A DNA stretch of 64,000 bases, taken from contig NZ_CH672376.1 in NCBI RefSeq assembly GCF_000153105.1, forward strand, positions 2,435,136 through 2,499,135, written 5' to 3'. The stretch comes from Blastopirellula marina DSM 3645 (GTDB lineage Bacteria; Planctomycetota; Planctomycetia; Pirellulales; Pirellulaceae). Position numbers and translations under genes: made by a program. The notes under the pieces are model-generated. The model searched no databases. It saw nothing but the letters and a program-made list of their open reading frames with translations, and was not told where the DNA came from. Shown piece by piece: positions 30,446-39,424 of the stretch (its first letter is position 1; every line of letters starts with the position of its first letter).

Positions 30446-31393
30446 TCATAAAACCGTCGCGCTACTCGCGATTTGTCGTAGGTTTTCGGCAAATTCGCGT
30501 GGAACTAAACAGCGGAACCGGGCCGGATCGACCACGATCTCCACCGGCAAAGCTCCTCCTGGATCGCCGTCAGTTTGAAAGCGAACGTCCTGCGCGTCGC
30601 TGGCAATTTGCACGCGACGACATCGTCGATAAGTGATGTCGCGACGCGCGTTCCAGCCGCCGCGCAGCAGCGAATAAAGATAGCCGATTCCGCGTCCTAG
30701 ACCTCCCTGCTGCAATATGCAGACGTCGAGCAGCCCATCCCAGGGAATGGCTTGCGGCGCGAAACTCATGCCCCATGCGTATCGCGGCACGTTGACGACA
30801 AAGACCCATTTGCCGGTATGGTGTTCGATCTCGCCTGATTCGTTTTCTAGTTCCAACTGCAAATCCGGAAACGGATAGCGCCACGAAGTCTGCAATATCG
30901 GGCCGAAATAGGCGGATTGCGTCAAATGCCCTTTGCGCTGCGAAGCGACCTGGTGGACCACTTCGGCGTCATAGCCGACCCCGAGCATCAATAGAAACAA
31001 TTGACCGTTGGCGGTCGCAGCGTCCAGCTGGCAGACGACGGCATTGGAGAGGAAGTCAATAAACGCATCGGTCGAATTGCTGATGCCCAGGTATTTTCCG
31101 TAAACGTTTTCGGTCCCGGTCGGAAAAATCGCCAACGGCACGTCGGGGCCAATCCGCGCAACCGCAGCTGCGGCGGTTCCATCTCCTCCGGCCGAGATCA
31201 CCAAGCGAACGGACGAGTCGATGACGGTTTCGAGTTCGGCCAGCGTTGTCGCGCTGGTAACGTCGTATCCCTTCTTCCGCAGCCTTAGCTTCAGACGATC
31301 GATTTTGTCATGTCGATGCAGAGGGCCAGCGATCGGATTATGGAACAGGACGATCCTCCCAGGCTCGTCTACTTGGAATGGCGGAAAATTCAC
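30446..31393 (-). CDS. diacylglycerol kinase/YegS-like lipid kinase
   Basis: A 315-residue cytoplasmic or membrane-peripheral lipid kinase. The N-terminal catalytic domain has the phosphate loop FHNPIAG and the diagnostic VISAGGDGTAAAAV; the C-terminal beta domain includes YAWGMSFAPQAIPWDGLLDV with the acidic metal-binding region. Likely substrate is a lipid such as diacylglycerol or phosphatidylglycerol; the exact one is unknown. It heads the run with kdsA 68 bases downstream, consistent with envelope lipid metabolism. Upstream is a 700-base gene-free stretch. Confidence 0.92.
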   Translation of the reverse strand: MNFPPFQVDEPGRIVLFHNPIAGPLHRHDKIDRLKLRLRKKGYDVTSATTLAELETVIDSSVRLVISAGGDGTAAAAVARIGPDVPLAIFPTGTENVYGKYLGISNSTDAFIDFLSNAVVCQLDAATANGQLFLLMLGVGYDAEVVHQVASQRKGHLTQSAYFGPILQTSWRYPFPDLQLELENESGEIEHHTGKWVFVVNVPRYAWGMSFAPQAIPWDGLLDVCILQQGGLGRGIGYLYSLLRGGWNARRDITYRRCRRVQIASDAQDVRFQTDGDPGGALPVEIVVDPARFRCLVPREFAENLRQIASSATVL

Positions 31394-32089
31394 GTTGGCT
31401 CTTAGCGGGAGAGTTAGCGGAAGCGCGAAACTTCCATGGTATCGAACGGCCTTGATAGAGATAGCCGGGTTTCCTCACGAATATTGTTTCAGATTGAGAC
31501 GAATTTTAAGCCGATTGGGGGCCTTTCCTCGGCAATTCTCAAAATGAAACAGCCTGGTGTGTCTCTAAGTCATTTTGTGATATCGGTTTATCGCAATTTT
31601 GATGCACGGCTATGTGCGCAAAAGGCTCGAAAACGGCCTGTATGGGGGGAATGTTTCATTCGCATGTAGCAAGGTCCAACGGATTTCCGGTTGTCTCAGA
31701 TTGAGAACGCTCGATTGAGGCTTGTGTGAAATTTTTAAGTTCATGCTGTGTAATTGTTTGTGGATTTCCGCGGCATATTTCAGTGTCATTGGTCCGCCGG
31801 TTGCAACTACGGTTTCTCGCCATCTCCTCGGAGGAGGTGGCAAGCTGGCCCGTGGGGCCGCTGTCGTTCTGCACTGGGTGGTTTGCCTTGCCCCTGACGA
31901 TCCAGTGTGCTGACACGTGTTGGCGCGGCAGTTGGCCCCAGTTTTATTTCTTGGCTACCGATCTGGCCGGGGCGTTGAATTGAAGTTTTTTTGCCGAGCG
32001 TGCGTTTCTTGGCACGAAAAATTCTTCTAGGACTGATCCCCCCTTCACGAATCGTGTCCTTTGTGGCACTATTATTCGTTTCCGGCATT
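31394..32089. other. gene-free stretch of about 700 bases
   Basis: No reading frame here has coding-like composition, and the base composition is more AT-rich than the surroundings. It holds the presumed promoter of the lipid kinase gene at its left end, a candidate structured RNA at about 31749-31955, and the upstream region of tRNA-Thr at its right end. Confidence 0.7.
31749..31955 (+). ncRNA. candidate structured non-coding RNA
   Basis: A possible extended -10 (TGTAAT at 31749-31754, preceded by TG) would start a transcript near 31761. The segment folds into a strong 9-bp hairpin GCCATCTCC/GGAGGTGGC (one G-U pair) near 31819-31844 and a long rod whose outer stem is TGGGGCC/GGCCCCA with a second stem CTGTCG/CGGCAG and an inner stem CACTGG/CCAGTG. 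The rod ends directly before GTTTTATTT (about 31942-31950), which looks like a terminator tail. The length near 190 nt and the rod shape recall 6S RNA, but I see no confirming sequence motif. Confidence 0.35.
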
Positions 32090-32162
32090 GCCGGCGTAGC
32101 TCAATTGGCAGAGCGCAGCATTCGTAATGCTGAGGTTGTGGGTTCAACTCCCACCGCTGGCT
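32090..32162 (+). tRNA. tRNA-Thr (anticodon CGT)
   Basis: A 73-nt cloverleaf: acceptor GCCGGCG with CGCTGGC, D stem GCTC/GAGC, anticodon stem CAGCA/TGCTG around TTCGTAA (anticodon CGT), T arm GTGGG-TTCAACT-CCCAC and discriminator T. It decodes ACG. The CCA end is not encoded. Confidence 0.95.
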
Positions 32163-32349
32163 CTTTTGTGATCGCATGCTCCGCTAGAAATTTCGCCGAG
32201 TTCATGGCGAGGGCTTCCCCCTCGAAGCGACGCTTCTATGCCGTTCGCCATGAAGTAACCCGCGATTGTTCGGGGCTCTTCGGCATTTCGGTCGCTCGTC
32301 TCGGACGACGATGCGTTTCGCCGACCACTTGATTTGGGAGAATCGACGG

Positions 32350-33678
32350 ATGGTTCAGGGTTTGGAATTTGACTTAAAGCATGTCGTTATGTCCAACACG
32401 ACATTCGGCCCAGAAGAGATTCGCCAGATCATTCGTCTTCTCTCGAAAGACTACGCGAGCTTCGCGGTCTTGCGTGACAGTGTGGCCGAGTTGGAGTCGA
32501 GCCAGCCTGAGCGATCGCCGGCGACCAATGTTCGCCTGGGCGTTTGCATGTACATCCTGGGCCGCAATATCCGTTCGATCGACGTTTTGTCGAATGCGGA
32601 CGGCGGAGCGTTGGCCCATTTCTATCTCGGCAAAGCGAACTACGCTTTGAACCGATTTGATAAAGCGATCGAAGGTTATCAGGCCGCGCAAACCGCCGGC
32701 TACAACCGCGATGATTGTCAATTGGCGATCGTCGAAGCGCTTCGCGCCGCCAATCGATACGACGTCGCGATGAAGCAACTGGATGATCTGTTTGGTCCGA
32801 TCGAGCAAACGGCCGATTACCTGTATCAGCGCGGGGCCACGGTCGCCGCGTTGGGTGGAAATCCTTCGGAAGTCGTCGCGTTGTACGAACGAGCCGTCGA
32901 GTCGGATTCGACGCATGCTGGCGCCCTGTTTGGCCTGGCGCTCGAAAATGATCGCCGCGGCAATGACGAAGAAGCGCTCGGCTACTATCAAAAGGCGGCT
33001 GCTTGCTTCCCGACGCACGTCGGCACGCTGCTCAACTTGGGCATCCTGTCGGAAGATCGCGGCGAGTACGAACGTGCCGCTCATTGCTATTCCCGCATTC
33101 TGGACGCCTATCCGAACGAACCTCGCGCCAGCATGTTCCTCAAAGACGCCCAAGCGTCGAGCGACATGTTCTACGACGAAGAAGCGCAGAAGAAGCGAGA
33201 TCGTATCGCTCAGGTCCTCAGCATCCCGGTCACTGACTTCGAATTGTCGGTTCGCAGTCGCAATTGCCTGCAGAAGATGGGAATCCAGACGCTGGGCGAT
33301 CTGTCTCGTTGCTCCGAGCAAGAGCTGCTCTCTAGTAAGAACTTTGGCGAAACCTCGCTGGTTGAAATTCGCGAGATGCTCAACTCGAAGGGTTTGGAGC
33401 TGGGCCAGTTCTCGTCCGACAAGGGACAGCCGGAGCCGACCATCGAAGTCGCCGGGCTTTCGCCCGACGAGCAAGCGTTGCTGGATCGCCCGATTTCGGA
33501 GCTCAACCTGTCGGTTCGTGCTCGCAAGTGCATGGTTCGTCTGGGGATTTCGACGATCGGCGAACTGGTGCGTCGCACCGGCGACGAACTGCTGGAGTGC
33601 AAAAACTTCGGCGTGACCAGCTTGAACGAAGTTCGCGAAAAGTTGACCGCCAGCAACTTAAAGTTGCGCGGCGACTAG
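32350..33678 (+). CDS. TPR protein with two C-terminal RNA polymerase alpha-CTD-like modules
   Basis: The ATG at 32350 (after GGGAGAATCGACGG) gives 442 residues; an ATG 84 bases upstream adds an unlikely leader. Residues about 60-290 are TPR repeats (YALNRFDKAIEGYQAAQTAG, GNDEEALGYYQKAAACFP). Two modules follow that match the alpha-subunit C-terminal domain: about 294-352 (FELSVRSRNCLQKMGIQTLG) and 381-442 (LNLSVRARKCMVRLGISTIG). The residue matching E. coli alpha Arg265, central to DNA and activator contact, is Arg in both; Asn268 is kept only in the first, and the position of Lys298 is Thr in both. It is not RNA polymerase alpha itself, because the assembly domain is absent. It may be a transcription regulator or adaptor. 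The next plus-strand gene is tgt. Confidence 0.85.
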   Translation: MVQGLEFDLKHVVMSNTTFGPEEIRQIIRLLSKDYASFAVLRDSVAELESSQPERSPATNVRLGVCMYILGRNIRSIDVLSNADGGALAHFYLGKANYALNRFDKAIEGYQAAQTAGYNRDDCQLAIVEALRAANRYDVAMKQLDDLFGPIEQTADYLYQRGATVAALGGNPSEVVALYERAVESDSTHAGALFGLALENDRRGNDEEALGYYQKAAACFPTHVGTLLNLGILSEDRGEYERAAHCYSRILDAYPNEPRASMFLKDAQASSDMFYDEEAQKKRDRIAQVLSIPVTDFELSVRSRNCLQKMGIQTLGDLSRCSEQELLSSKNFGETSLVEIREMLNSKGLELGQFSSDKGQPEPTIEVAGLSPDEQALLDRPISELNLSVRARKCMVRLGISTIGELVRRTGDELLECKNFGVTSLNEVREKLTASNLKLRGD

Positions 33679-33703
33679 TGTCTTGGGAACGCCTACCGCA
33701 GTT

Positions 33704-33807
33704 TCTTCGTAGCCCGAAGCGCAAGCGAGGGAAATGCGGTGAGCTATTTCGAACCATGTTCGCATTTCGGCGCACATTTCCCTCGCTTGCGCTTCGGGCT
33801 ACGAAGA
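33704..33807. repeat. 33-bp perfect inverted repeat
   Basis: The left arm 33704-33736 and right arm 33775-33807 are exact reverse complements over all 33 bases, separated by 38 bases. The arm includes CGTAGCCCGAAGCG. There is no T-run, so it does not look like a simple terminator. A diverged single arm occurs at 12909-12933. It lies between the TPR/alpha-CTD gene and tgt. Confidence 0.9.
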
Positions 33808-33820
33808 GAAGAGTTGGCCG

Positions 33821-34948
33821 GTGATATCTGTGAGCGAGCGACCATTTCGCTACGATTTGCTGCAACAAAGCGGCCAGGCGCGACGCGGCGTATTTCATAC
33901 GCCGCATGGACTAGTGCAGACGCCGGCCTTTATGCCGGTTGGTACGCAGGGAACGGTCAAAGGGCTAGAGATCGGACTGGTTCGGGAGACCGGCGCCGAG
34001 ATGATCTTGGGCAACACCTATCATCTCTCGCTCCGCCCCGGTGAGCAGATCGTCCGCGAGCTAGGAGGGCTGCACGAGTTCTCGGGTTGGCGTGGACCGA
34101 TCCTGACCGATAGCGGCGGGTTCCAGATCTTCAGTCTCGCCCAGATGGCGAAAATCACGGAAGAAGGCGCCGTTTTCCGGTCGCATATTGACGGCTCGAA
34201 AGTCTCCTTGTCGCCGGAACGCTCGATCGAGATCCAGGAAGCGCTCGGCAGCGACGTAGCGATGGTGCTGGACCATGTGGTCGCACTGCCAAACGAAGCC
34301 GACGTGATTCGCCAAGCGTGTGATCGCTCAATTCGCTGGGCCGCGCGCTGTCAGCAGGCCGCGACGCGCGACGATCAGGCGCAGTTTGCAATCGTTCAGG
34401 GGGGGCTCGACGAAAAACTTCGCATTTATTGTGCAGAAGAATTGGGAAAGCTGGAGTTTCCCGGTTACGCAATCGGCGGGCTCAGCGTCGGCGAGCCGCC
34501 GCCCGAAATGTATCGCATTTTGGATGTGACTTGCCCGGTGTTGCCGACGGACCGTCCGCGATACTTGATGGGGGTCGGGCGTCCGGAGGATTTGTTGGAA
34601 GGAGTGCGGCGGGGCGTCGATTTGTTCGACTGCGTGATGCCGACCCGCAACGGCCGCAATGCGCTGGCGTTTACCGACGAAGGGACGCTCAGACTGCGTA
34701 ACGCCAAGTATCAGACCGATAAGCGACCGATCTCGCCGACTTCCCCTGAGCGAGTTCGCCAACATAGCCGGGGCTATATCCGGCATTTATTTATGGCGAA
34801 AGAGATGCTGGGGCCCATTTTATTGACGCTGCAAAACCTGGCCTATTACCAGCAATTGATGGCCGGAGCACGTCAAGCGATTGAAGAAGATCGCTTTGAA
34901 GCCTTTTATGAGCAGAAGATGAACTCCTGGCGAAACGGTGATGAATGA
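33821..34948 (+). CDS. tgt: tRNA-guanine transglycosylase (queuine tRNA-ribosyltransferase), zinc cysteines missing
   Basis: A 375-residue enzyme starting at GTG; it exchanges guanine for the queuosine precursor in tRNA anticodons. Catalytic features are intact: ILTDSGGF with Asp97, [15 protein letters not shown] and the nucleophile in [17 protein letters not shown] (Asp270). The C-terminal zinc site normally reads CxCxxC followed later by His. Here the matching stretch, [20 protein letters not shown] (301-320), has no cysteine at all, while the downstream His (RHL, 322) remains. The frame continues normally after it, so this is not a frameshift. It precedes yajC-secDF, the usual tgt-yajC-secD-secF order, but a hairpin terminator lies between tgt and yajC. 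Confidence 0.93.
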   Translation: MISVSERPFRYDLLQQSGQARRGVFHTPHGLVQTPAFMPVGTQGTVKGLEIGLVRETGAEMILGNTYHLSLRPGEQIVRELGGLHEFSGWRGPILTDSGGFQIFSLAQMAKITEEGAVFRSHIDGSKVSLSPERSIEIQEALGSDVAMVLDHVVALPNEADVIRQACDRSIRWAARCQQAATRDDQAQFAIVQGGLDEKLRIYCAEELGKLEFPGYAIGGLSVGEPPPEMYRILDVTCPVLPTDRPRYLMGVGRPEDLLEGVRRGVDLFDCVMPTRNGRNALAFTDEGTLRLRNAKYQTDKRPISPTSPERVRQHSRGYIRHLFMAKEMLGPILLTLQNLAYYQQLMAGARQAIEEDRFEAFYEQKMNSWRNGDE

Positions 34949-34966
34949 GCCGCGTCGTTGGTGGTC

Positions 34967-34996
34967 GACGGCATTGCTGCTATTGCCGTCATTTTT
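34967..34996 (+). terminator. rho-independent terminator after tgt
   Basis: GACGGCA (34967-34973) pairs with TGCCGTC (34984-34990) around a 10-base loop, followed by ATTTTT. It starts 19 bases after the tgt stop and may separate tgt from yajC-secDF. Confidence 0.65.
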
Positions 34997-35131
34997 GTGA
35001 AGTCTTATTATGTGGAGTTTCACGTCCTTAATCGGACCTTGCCTTGAGGCGGTCGAACTTTCTGCGGAAAGGTCGACGCCGCGCCTTCCCGCAGCTGGGG
35101 AGTGCGGAAACCACGGGAAAGTGATAGCGCT

Positions 35132-35506
35132 GTGGATTTGACTGCTACCTACTTCGTACTACTCGCCCAAGCGGCCCCAAAGCCGGAAGCGAGCGTGCTT
35201 GAGTCCCTGATGTGGTTGGCTCCGGCCGCTTTGTTGCTGATTGGCTTTTTCCTTTTGATGCGCCCTGAACAAAAGAAGCGCAAAGAAATGGATGAAATGA
35301 TCGCCAATTTGAAGAAGAACGATCGCATCGAGACGATCGGCGGCATCCTGGCGACCGTGGTGAGCGTGAAAAAAGATCAAGGCGAACTCGTTGTCCGAAT
35401 CGACGAAAAGACGAACGCCGAAATGCGATTAAAAGTGCGCGCCATCGCGCGTGTTCTGGACAAGAGTGATAAAAGCGGCAAAAGCGATCAGCAAGACGAA
35501 GACTAA
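35132..35506 (+). CDS. yajC: preprotein translocase subunit YajC
   Basis: A single-pass membrane protein that joins the SecDF complex. From the GTG at 35132 it has 124 residues. An in-frame GTG at 35102 gives 134, but GGGAAAG sits better before 35132. SVLESLMWLAPAALLLIGFF is the TM segment, and LLMRPEQKKRKEMDEM, DRIETIGGILATVVSV and the charged Lys/Asp-rich tail are typical. It lies 71 bases upstream of secDF, in the conserved order. Confidence 0.93.
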   Translation: MDLTATYFVLLAQAAPKPEASVLESLMWLAPAALLLIGFFLLMRPEQKKRKEMDEMIANLKKNDRIETIGGILATVVSVKKDQGELVVRIDEKTNAEMRLKVRAIARVLDKSDKSGKSDQQDED

Positions 35507-35577
35507 AGCTTCGGCTGGATCATAAAACACGAATGCGGCGGCAAATCGGCCGTCGTGCGATACTGGAGTTATCGAAG

Positions 35578-38500
35578 ATGCAAAAATACGTGGCAATGAC
35601 GCTCGCGTTGGTTTTGACGGCCGCCGCCATGGCATGGGGTCCCGACGTCAACACAGAAAGCTGGCTTGGAGACATCTCGCTGACCGCTCAAGCGTCAGCA
35701 CAAGATGCAGCGCTGACAGCCCCGGGTGATCCGGTGGCGCCGACGGAGACTGCTGCCGAGGATCCAGCGGTCGCCGACGGCGAAAATGGCTCGTCGCTCT
35801 TGAAATTGGTGATGGCGCTCGCGATCTTGGGCGTTCCGATCGCCGCGGGCATCTTCCTCGCCAATACGCTTCGCATGCCGACTTACGGTTGGCGATTGGC
35901 GGTGATCTTCTGCACGATGGTCATCGGCGTTACCGCGGTCGTTCGCTATTGGCCGCCGAAGTTTGGGATCGACCTCCAGGGCGGCGTGATCCTGATCTAC
36001 GAAATCGACGAAGACGAAACGAAGATCTACCTGGCCGAACAGAAGAAGACCGGCGAGGATCAGAAGCCGTCTGAGACCGAGTCGACCGCCGATCAAGATG
36101 GCGGAACGGCTTACAACATGAACGAGTTGCTCGCGAATCTGAAGAATCGCGTCAACCCGTCCGGCGTCCGTGAAGTGGTTATTCGCGCTTACGGCAGTAA
36201 GCAAGTCGAAGTGATCATTCCCAACGCAGAGTCCGCGGATCTGGCGGTGATCAAAGACAAGATCACGACGGCCGGTATGCTGGAGTTCATGATTGTCGCC
36301 AACGCCAACGATCATGTCACCCTGTTGAATCGCGCTCGTGAATCGAAGCAGCGCGGCGAACGTTACGTCGTCAGCTCGACTGGGCGAGCCGAAGGAAAGT
36401 GGGTCGGCATTCGCAAAGATGAAGAAGGCGAGTACCAGTGGCCCAATTTTGGCTCGTTTACCGCGTCCACCGATGGCTCGCCGGTCCAAACTTCGGCGGG
36501 CTTTCTCGTTCGCGGCGGTCAATCAACCGGACAGCCGCTGCAAGTTTTGATGAAGATGGAGCCGAAGCCGCTCACCGGCGGTTATCTCACCGCGGCTCGT
36601 CGCACCTACGATACGAACAATGGATCGCTCGCGGTCGAGTTCAACCTGAACAGCACCGGCGCTTCGCTGATGTCGAAGCTGACTCGCGACAATCTGCCCG
36701 ACGATACCCGCGAACGCCAATTGGGCATCGTAATGGATGACTACATCGTTTCGGCGCCCTCGGTGCAGGGCGTGATCGGTGATCGCGGCATCATTACTGG
36801 TCGCTTTACGGAAGCCGATATCGAAAAGCTGACCGGCGTGTTGCAGGCCGGTAAATTGCCGGTCGTGCTTCGCAAAGAACCGATCAGCGAACAGACGATC
36901 AGCGCCACGCTCGGTGACGACACCATTCGCAAGGGCCAATGGGCGGTCGGGATCAGCCTCTCTTTGGTGTTGGTGTTTATGGCGATCTACTATCGAGTCG
37001 CCGGTTTGGTCGCGTGTGCGGCGGTGCTGTTGAACTTGGTGCTAATTTTGGCGGCGATGATTTTGTTCAACGCCGACCTGACGCTGCCGGGCATCGCCGG
37101 TTTGGTGCTAACCGTCGGCATGTCGGTCGACGCGAATGTTTTGATCTACGAACGCATCCGCGAAGAGCTCAATCATGGCGCATCGTTACGCATGGCGTTG
37201 GTCAACGGTTTCAGCAAAGCGACCACGACCATCGTGGATGCGAACTTGACGACCTTAATCACCGCGCTGGTTCTGTATCGCATCGGTACCGATCAAGTCC
37301 GCGGATTCGCCGTGACGCTGGTTCTAGGTATTGTGATGAGTATGTTCACTGCGATCTTCTGTTCGCGAGTCTTCTTTGACATCGCCGAGAAGAAGCGTTG
37401 GTTGACGACCTTGAAGATGATGCCGACCGCGAGCGGAGCGAAGTTTGACTTCCTCGGCAAGCGTCAAATGGCGATGAGCATTTCGCTCGTGTTGATCGTC
37501 ATCGGCGTGATCGCTGTCGGTGCTCGCGGCAAGACGATCTTCGACATCGACTTCAACGGCGGTTCATCGGTGCAGGTCTATTTGAAAGAAGCGTTGCCGA
37601 TCGCTACGGTTCGCGAAATGGTCAGTGAGAAATTGCCGGACGTTTCGATCAGCTCGGTGACGCTGGAAGGAAAAGAAAACCAGATCTACAAGATCGACAC
37701 TTCGCTGACCGGGCTTGGGAAGCTGGGCTCGATCAAAGTGACCGATCGAACTGGTAAGTCGGCTACGGTCGATCTCAGCGGCGCTGACTCGCTGCGTGAA
37801 ATTACGGTCGCGATCAACAATTCGGGAACGCAACTGAACGCCGATCTGACCGCCAATCGCGGTGGTATCCAGATTCGCGACACCTCCAATTCGACCAGCG
37901 GCACGATGTCGATCGAAAGCGCTGGCGATTTGAAGACGGCCGAGCGTCTGAATTTGAAATTCGCGGTCGACGAGCCTCGCTATGTGACCGGAGATATTCC
38001 GGAAGGCGTGCAGGTCGTTCAGGCCGAATTGGAAAACATCTTCCGCACCGAAAGCGGCGAGAGCATGTTGATCATGCATAACGTCTCGGTAAGCGAAGTG
38101 GACGCCATCAAGGGCGATGAGGAACCGGAAACAACGGCGCCTCCCGAGGCGACCAGCGAAGCCGCGCCCGAGGAACCGGCTGCCGACGCGCAGTCGAGCA
38201 ATCGCACGCGTCGCACCGATTTGCCGAGTGACGAGATGCTGGCGTTGGCTCAAGAAGGCGATGCAGAACCGCCGGCGGAAACGCCTGCTCCGAAAGAGGA
38301 GACGCCGCAGACGGAAGCTCCGATGAGCGAGACTCCGAAAACGGAAACCCCTGCCGAACCTGCGAAAGTAGAGTCGCAGCCGGAAGCTCCGGCGGCCGAA
38401 ATGAAAGAGCCGGCGCCGATGACGGAAACTCCTGCCGCCGAAACGCCGGCAGCGGAAGTTCCGCTGGAAGAGACGGATCCAGATGAAGAGCCGATCATCG

Positions 38501-39363
38501 ACGCGGGCACAAAGATCGCCCCGCTGCAGTTCGAGTCGACTCTTACTTTTGACGAGAAAATCACGGCCCAAACGTTGCAGAGTTTGGTTTTGCAAGCGGC
38601 TGACCAGTTGGGAATCGAACGTCCGCAAATCCACCTGCTTCGCGACGGTCTGGCGATTCCGCTCGACAGTAGCGTAAGCGGCACCGAGTGGACGGTTCAA
38701 CTGTCTGGCGCCAAAGAGAACGCCAGCAAGATTTTTGATTCGATTCGTAACGAATTGTCGAGCACGCCGGTTTGGCCGTCGTCTAGCAACATTGGCGCTC
38801 AGGTCGCCGGCGACATGCAGCAGATGGCGATCTTCGCTTTGGTGCTGAGCCTCGTCGGCGTGGTCGCCTACATTTGGTTCCGCTTTCAGAATCTGGCGTT
38901 CGGTCTCGCGGCCGTGGTCGCGCTGGTGCATGACGTGTTAATCACGTTGGGCGCTTTGGCGCTGACGACCTGGTTGCAGTATGTCTTCGGCTTTTTGCAG
39001 ATCGACGAAATGAAGATCAGCTTGCCGGTGGTCGCTGCTTTCCTGACGCTGATCGGTTACTCGCTCAATGATACGATCGTCGTCTTCGACCGTATTCGTG
39101 AGGTTCGCGGCAAGAGTCATGAATTGACGATTGACATGGTCAACGCGTCGATCAATCAAACGCTCGGCCGTACGATTCTGACATCGTTAACCACGTTCAT
39201 CGTGGTGGTGATCCTCTTCTTCCTGGGGGGCGAGGGAGTGCATAGCTTCTCGTTCGCTTTGGTGGTTGGCATCTTTGTCGGTACCTACAGCTCGATCTTC
39301 ATCGCTTCGCCGGTGTTGGTCTGGTTGATGAATCGCGAAAAGAAGCGTGGCGCCGCGGCCTAA
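35578..39363 (+). CDS. secD: SecD-SecF fusion protein-export membrane protein with long insert
   Basis: A 1,261-residue fusion of the two proton-driven export factors that pull preproteins across the membrane. The ATG at 35578 follows TGGAG. SecD features: FGIDLQGGVILIYEID, LPGIAGLVLTVGMSVDANVL and the following TM bundle. SecF features: FDIDFNGGSSVQVYL, then GYSLNDTIVVFDRIREVRG near the C terminus. Between the SecF N-terminal motif and its TM bundle the periplasmic part is expanded to about 400 residues, including a Pro/Glu/Thr repeat linker at about 38110-38490 (PETP/AETP-like). There is also an extra N-terminal TM segment and Ala/Glu-rich leader before SecD. A terminator follows. Confidence 0.95.
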   Translation: MQKYVAMTLALVLTAAAMAWGPDVNTESWLGDISLTAQASAQDAALTAPGDPVAPTETAAEDPAVADGENGSSLLKLVMALAILGVPIAAGIFLANTLRMPTYGWRLAVIFCTMVIGVTAVVRYWPPKFGIDLQGGVILIYEIDEDETKIYLAEQKKTGEDQKPSETESTADQDGGTAYNMNELLANLKNRVNPSGVREVVIRAYGSKQVEVIIPNAESADLAVIKDKITTAGMLEFMIVANANDHVTLLNRARESKQRGERYVVSSTGRAEGKWVGIRKDEEGEYQWPNFGSFTASTDGSPVQTSAGFLVRGGQSTGQPLQVLMKMEPKPLTGGYLTAARRTYDTNNGSLAVEFNLNSTGASLMSKLTRDNLPDDTRERQLGIVMDDYIVSAPSVQGVIGDRGIITGRFTEADIEKLTGVLQAGKLPVVLRKEPISEQTISATLGDDTIRKGQWAVGISLSLVLVFMAIYYRVAGLVACAAVLLNLVLILAAMILFNADLTLPGIAGLVLTVGMSVDANVLIYERIREELNHGASLRMALVNGFSKATTTIVDANLTTLITALVLYRIGTDQVRGFAVTLVLGIVMSMFTAIFCSRVFFDIAEKKRWLTTLKMMPTASGAKFDFLGKRQMAMSISLVLIVIGVIAVGARGKTIFDIDFNGGSSVQVYLKEALPIATVREMVSEKLPDVSISSVTLEGKENQIYKIDTSLTGLGKLGSIKVTDRTGKSATVDLSGADSLREITVAINNSGTQLNADLTANRGGIQIRDTSNSTSGTMSIESAGDLKTAERLNLKFAVDEPRYVTGDIPEGVQVVQAELENIFRTESGESMLIMHNVSVSEVDAIKGDEEPETTAPPEATSEAAPEEPAADAQSSNRTRRTDLPSDEMLALAQEGDAEPPAETPAPKEETPQTEAPMSETPKTETPAEPAKVESQPEAPAAEMKEPAPMTETPAAETPAAEVPLEETDPDEEPIIDAGTKIAPLQFESTLTFDEKITAQTLQSLVLQAADQLGIERPQIHLLRDGLAIPLDSSVSGTEWTVQLSGAKENASKIFDSIRNELSSTPVWPSSSNIGAQVAGDMQQMAIFALVLSLVGVVAYIWFRFQNLAFGLAAVVALVHDVLITLGALALTTWLQYVFGFLQIDEMKISLPVVAAFLTLIGYSLNDTIVVFDRIREVRGKSHELTIDMVNASINQTLGRTILTSLTTFIVVVILFFLGGEGVHSFSFALVVGIFVGTYSSIFIASPVLVWLMNREKKRGAAA

Positions 39364-39391
39364 AACCCGCAAGCGATAAAGTTTGACAAAT

Positions 39392-39424
39392 AAAAGGGGG
39401 ATGCTTCGGCGTCCCCCTTTTTTT
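39392..39424 (+). terminator. rho-independent terminator after secDF
   Basis: AAAGGGGGA and TCCCCCTTT form a 9-bp stem around TGCTTCGGCG, followed by more T. It lies 28 bases after the secDF stop. Confidence 0.9.

Noticed and set aside
31749..31955. Assignment of the candidate RNA as 6S, SRP, tmRNA or RNase P RNA
   Set aside because: None of the sequence hallmarks I know for these RNAs was found, so it is left unassigned.
37564..38931. 455-codon open frame antisense to secDF
   Set aside because: Its Arg/Phe-rich, low-complexity translation is what the reverse strand of the Pro/Glu/Thr linker gives; secDF is certain.
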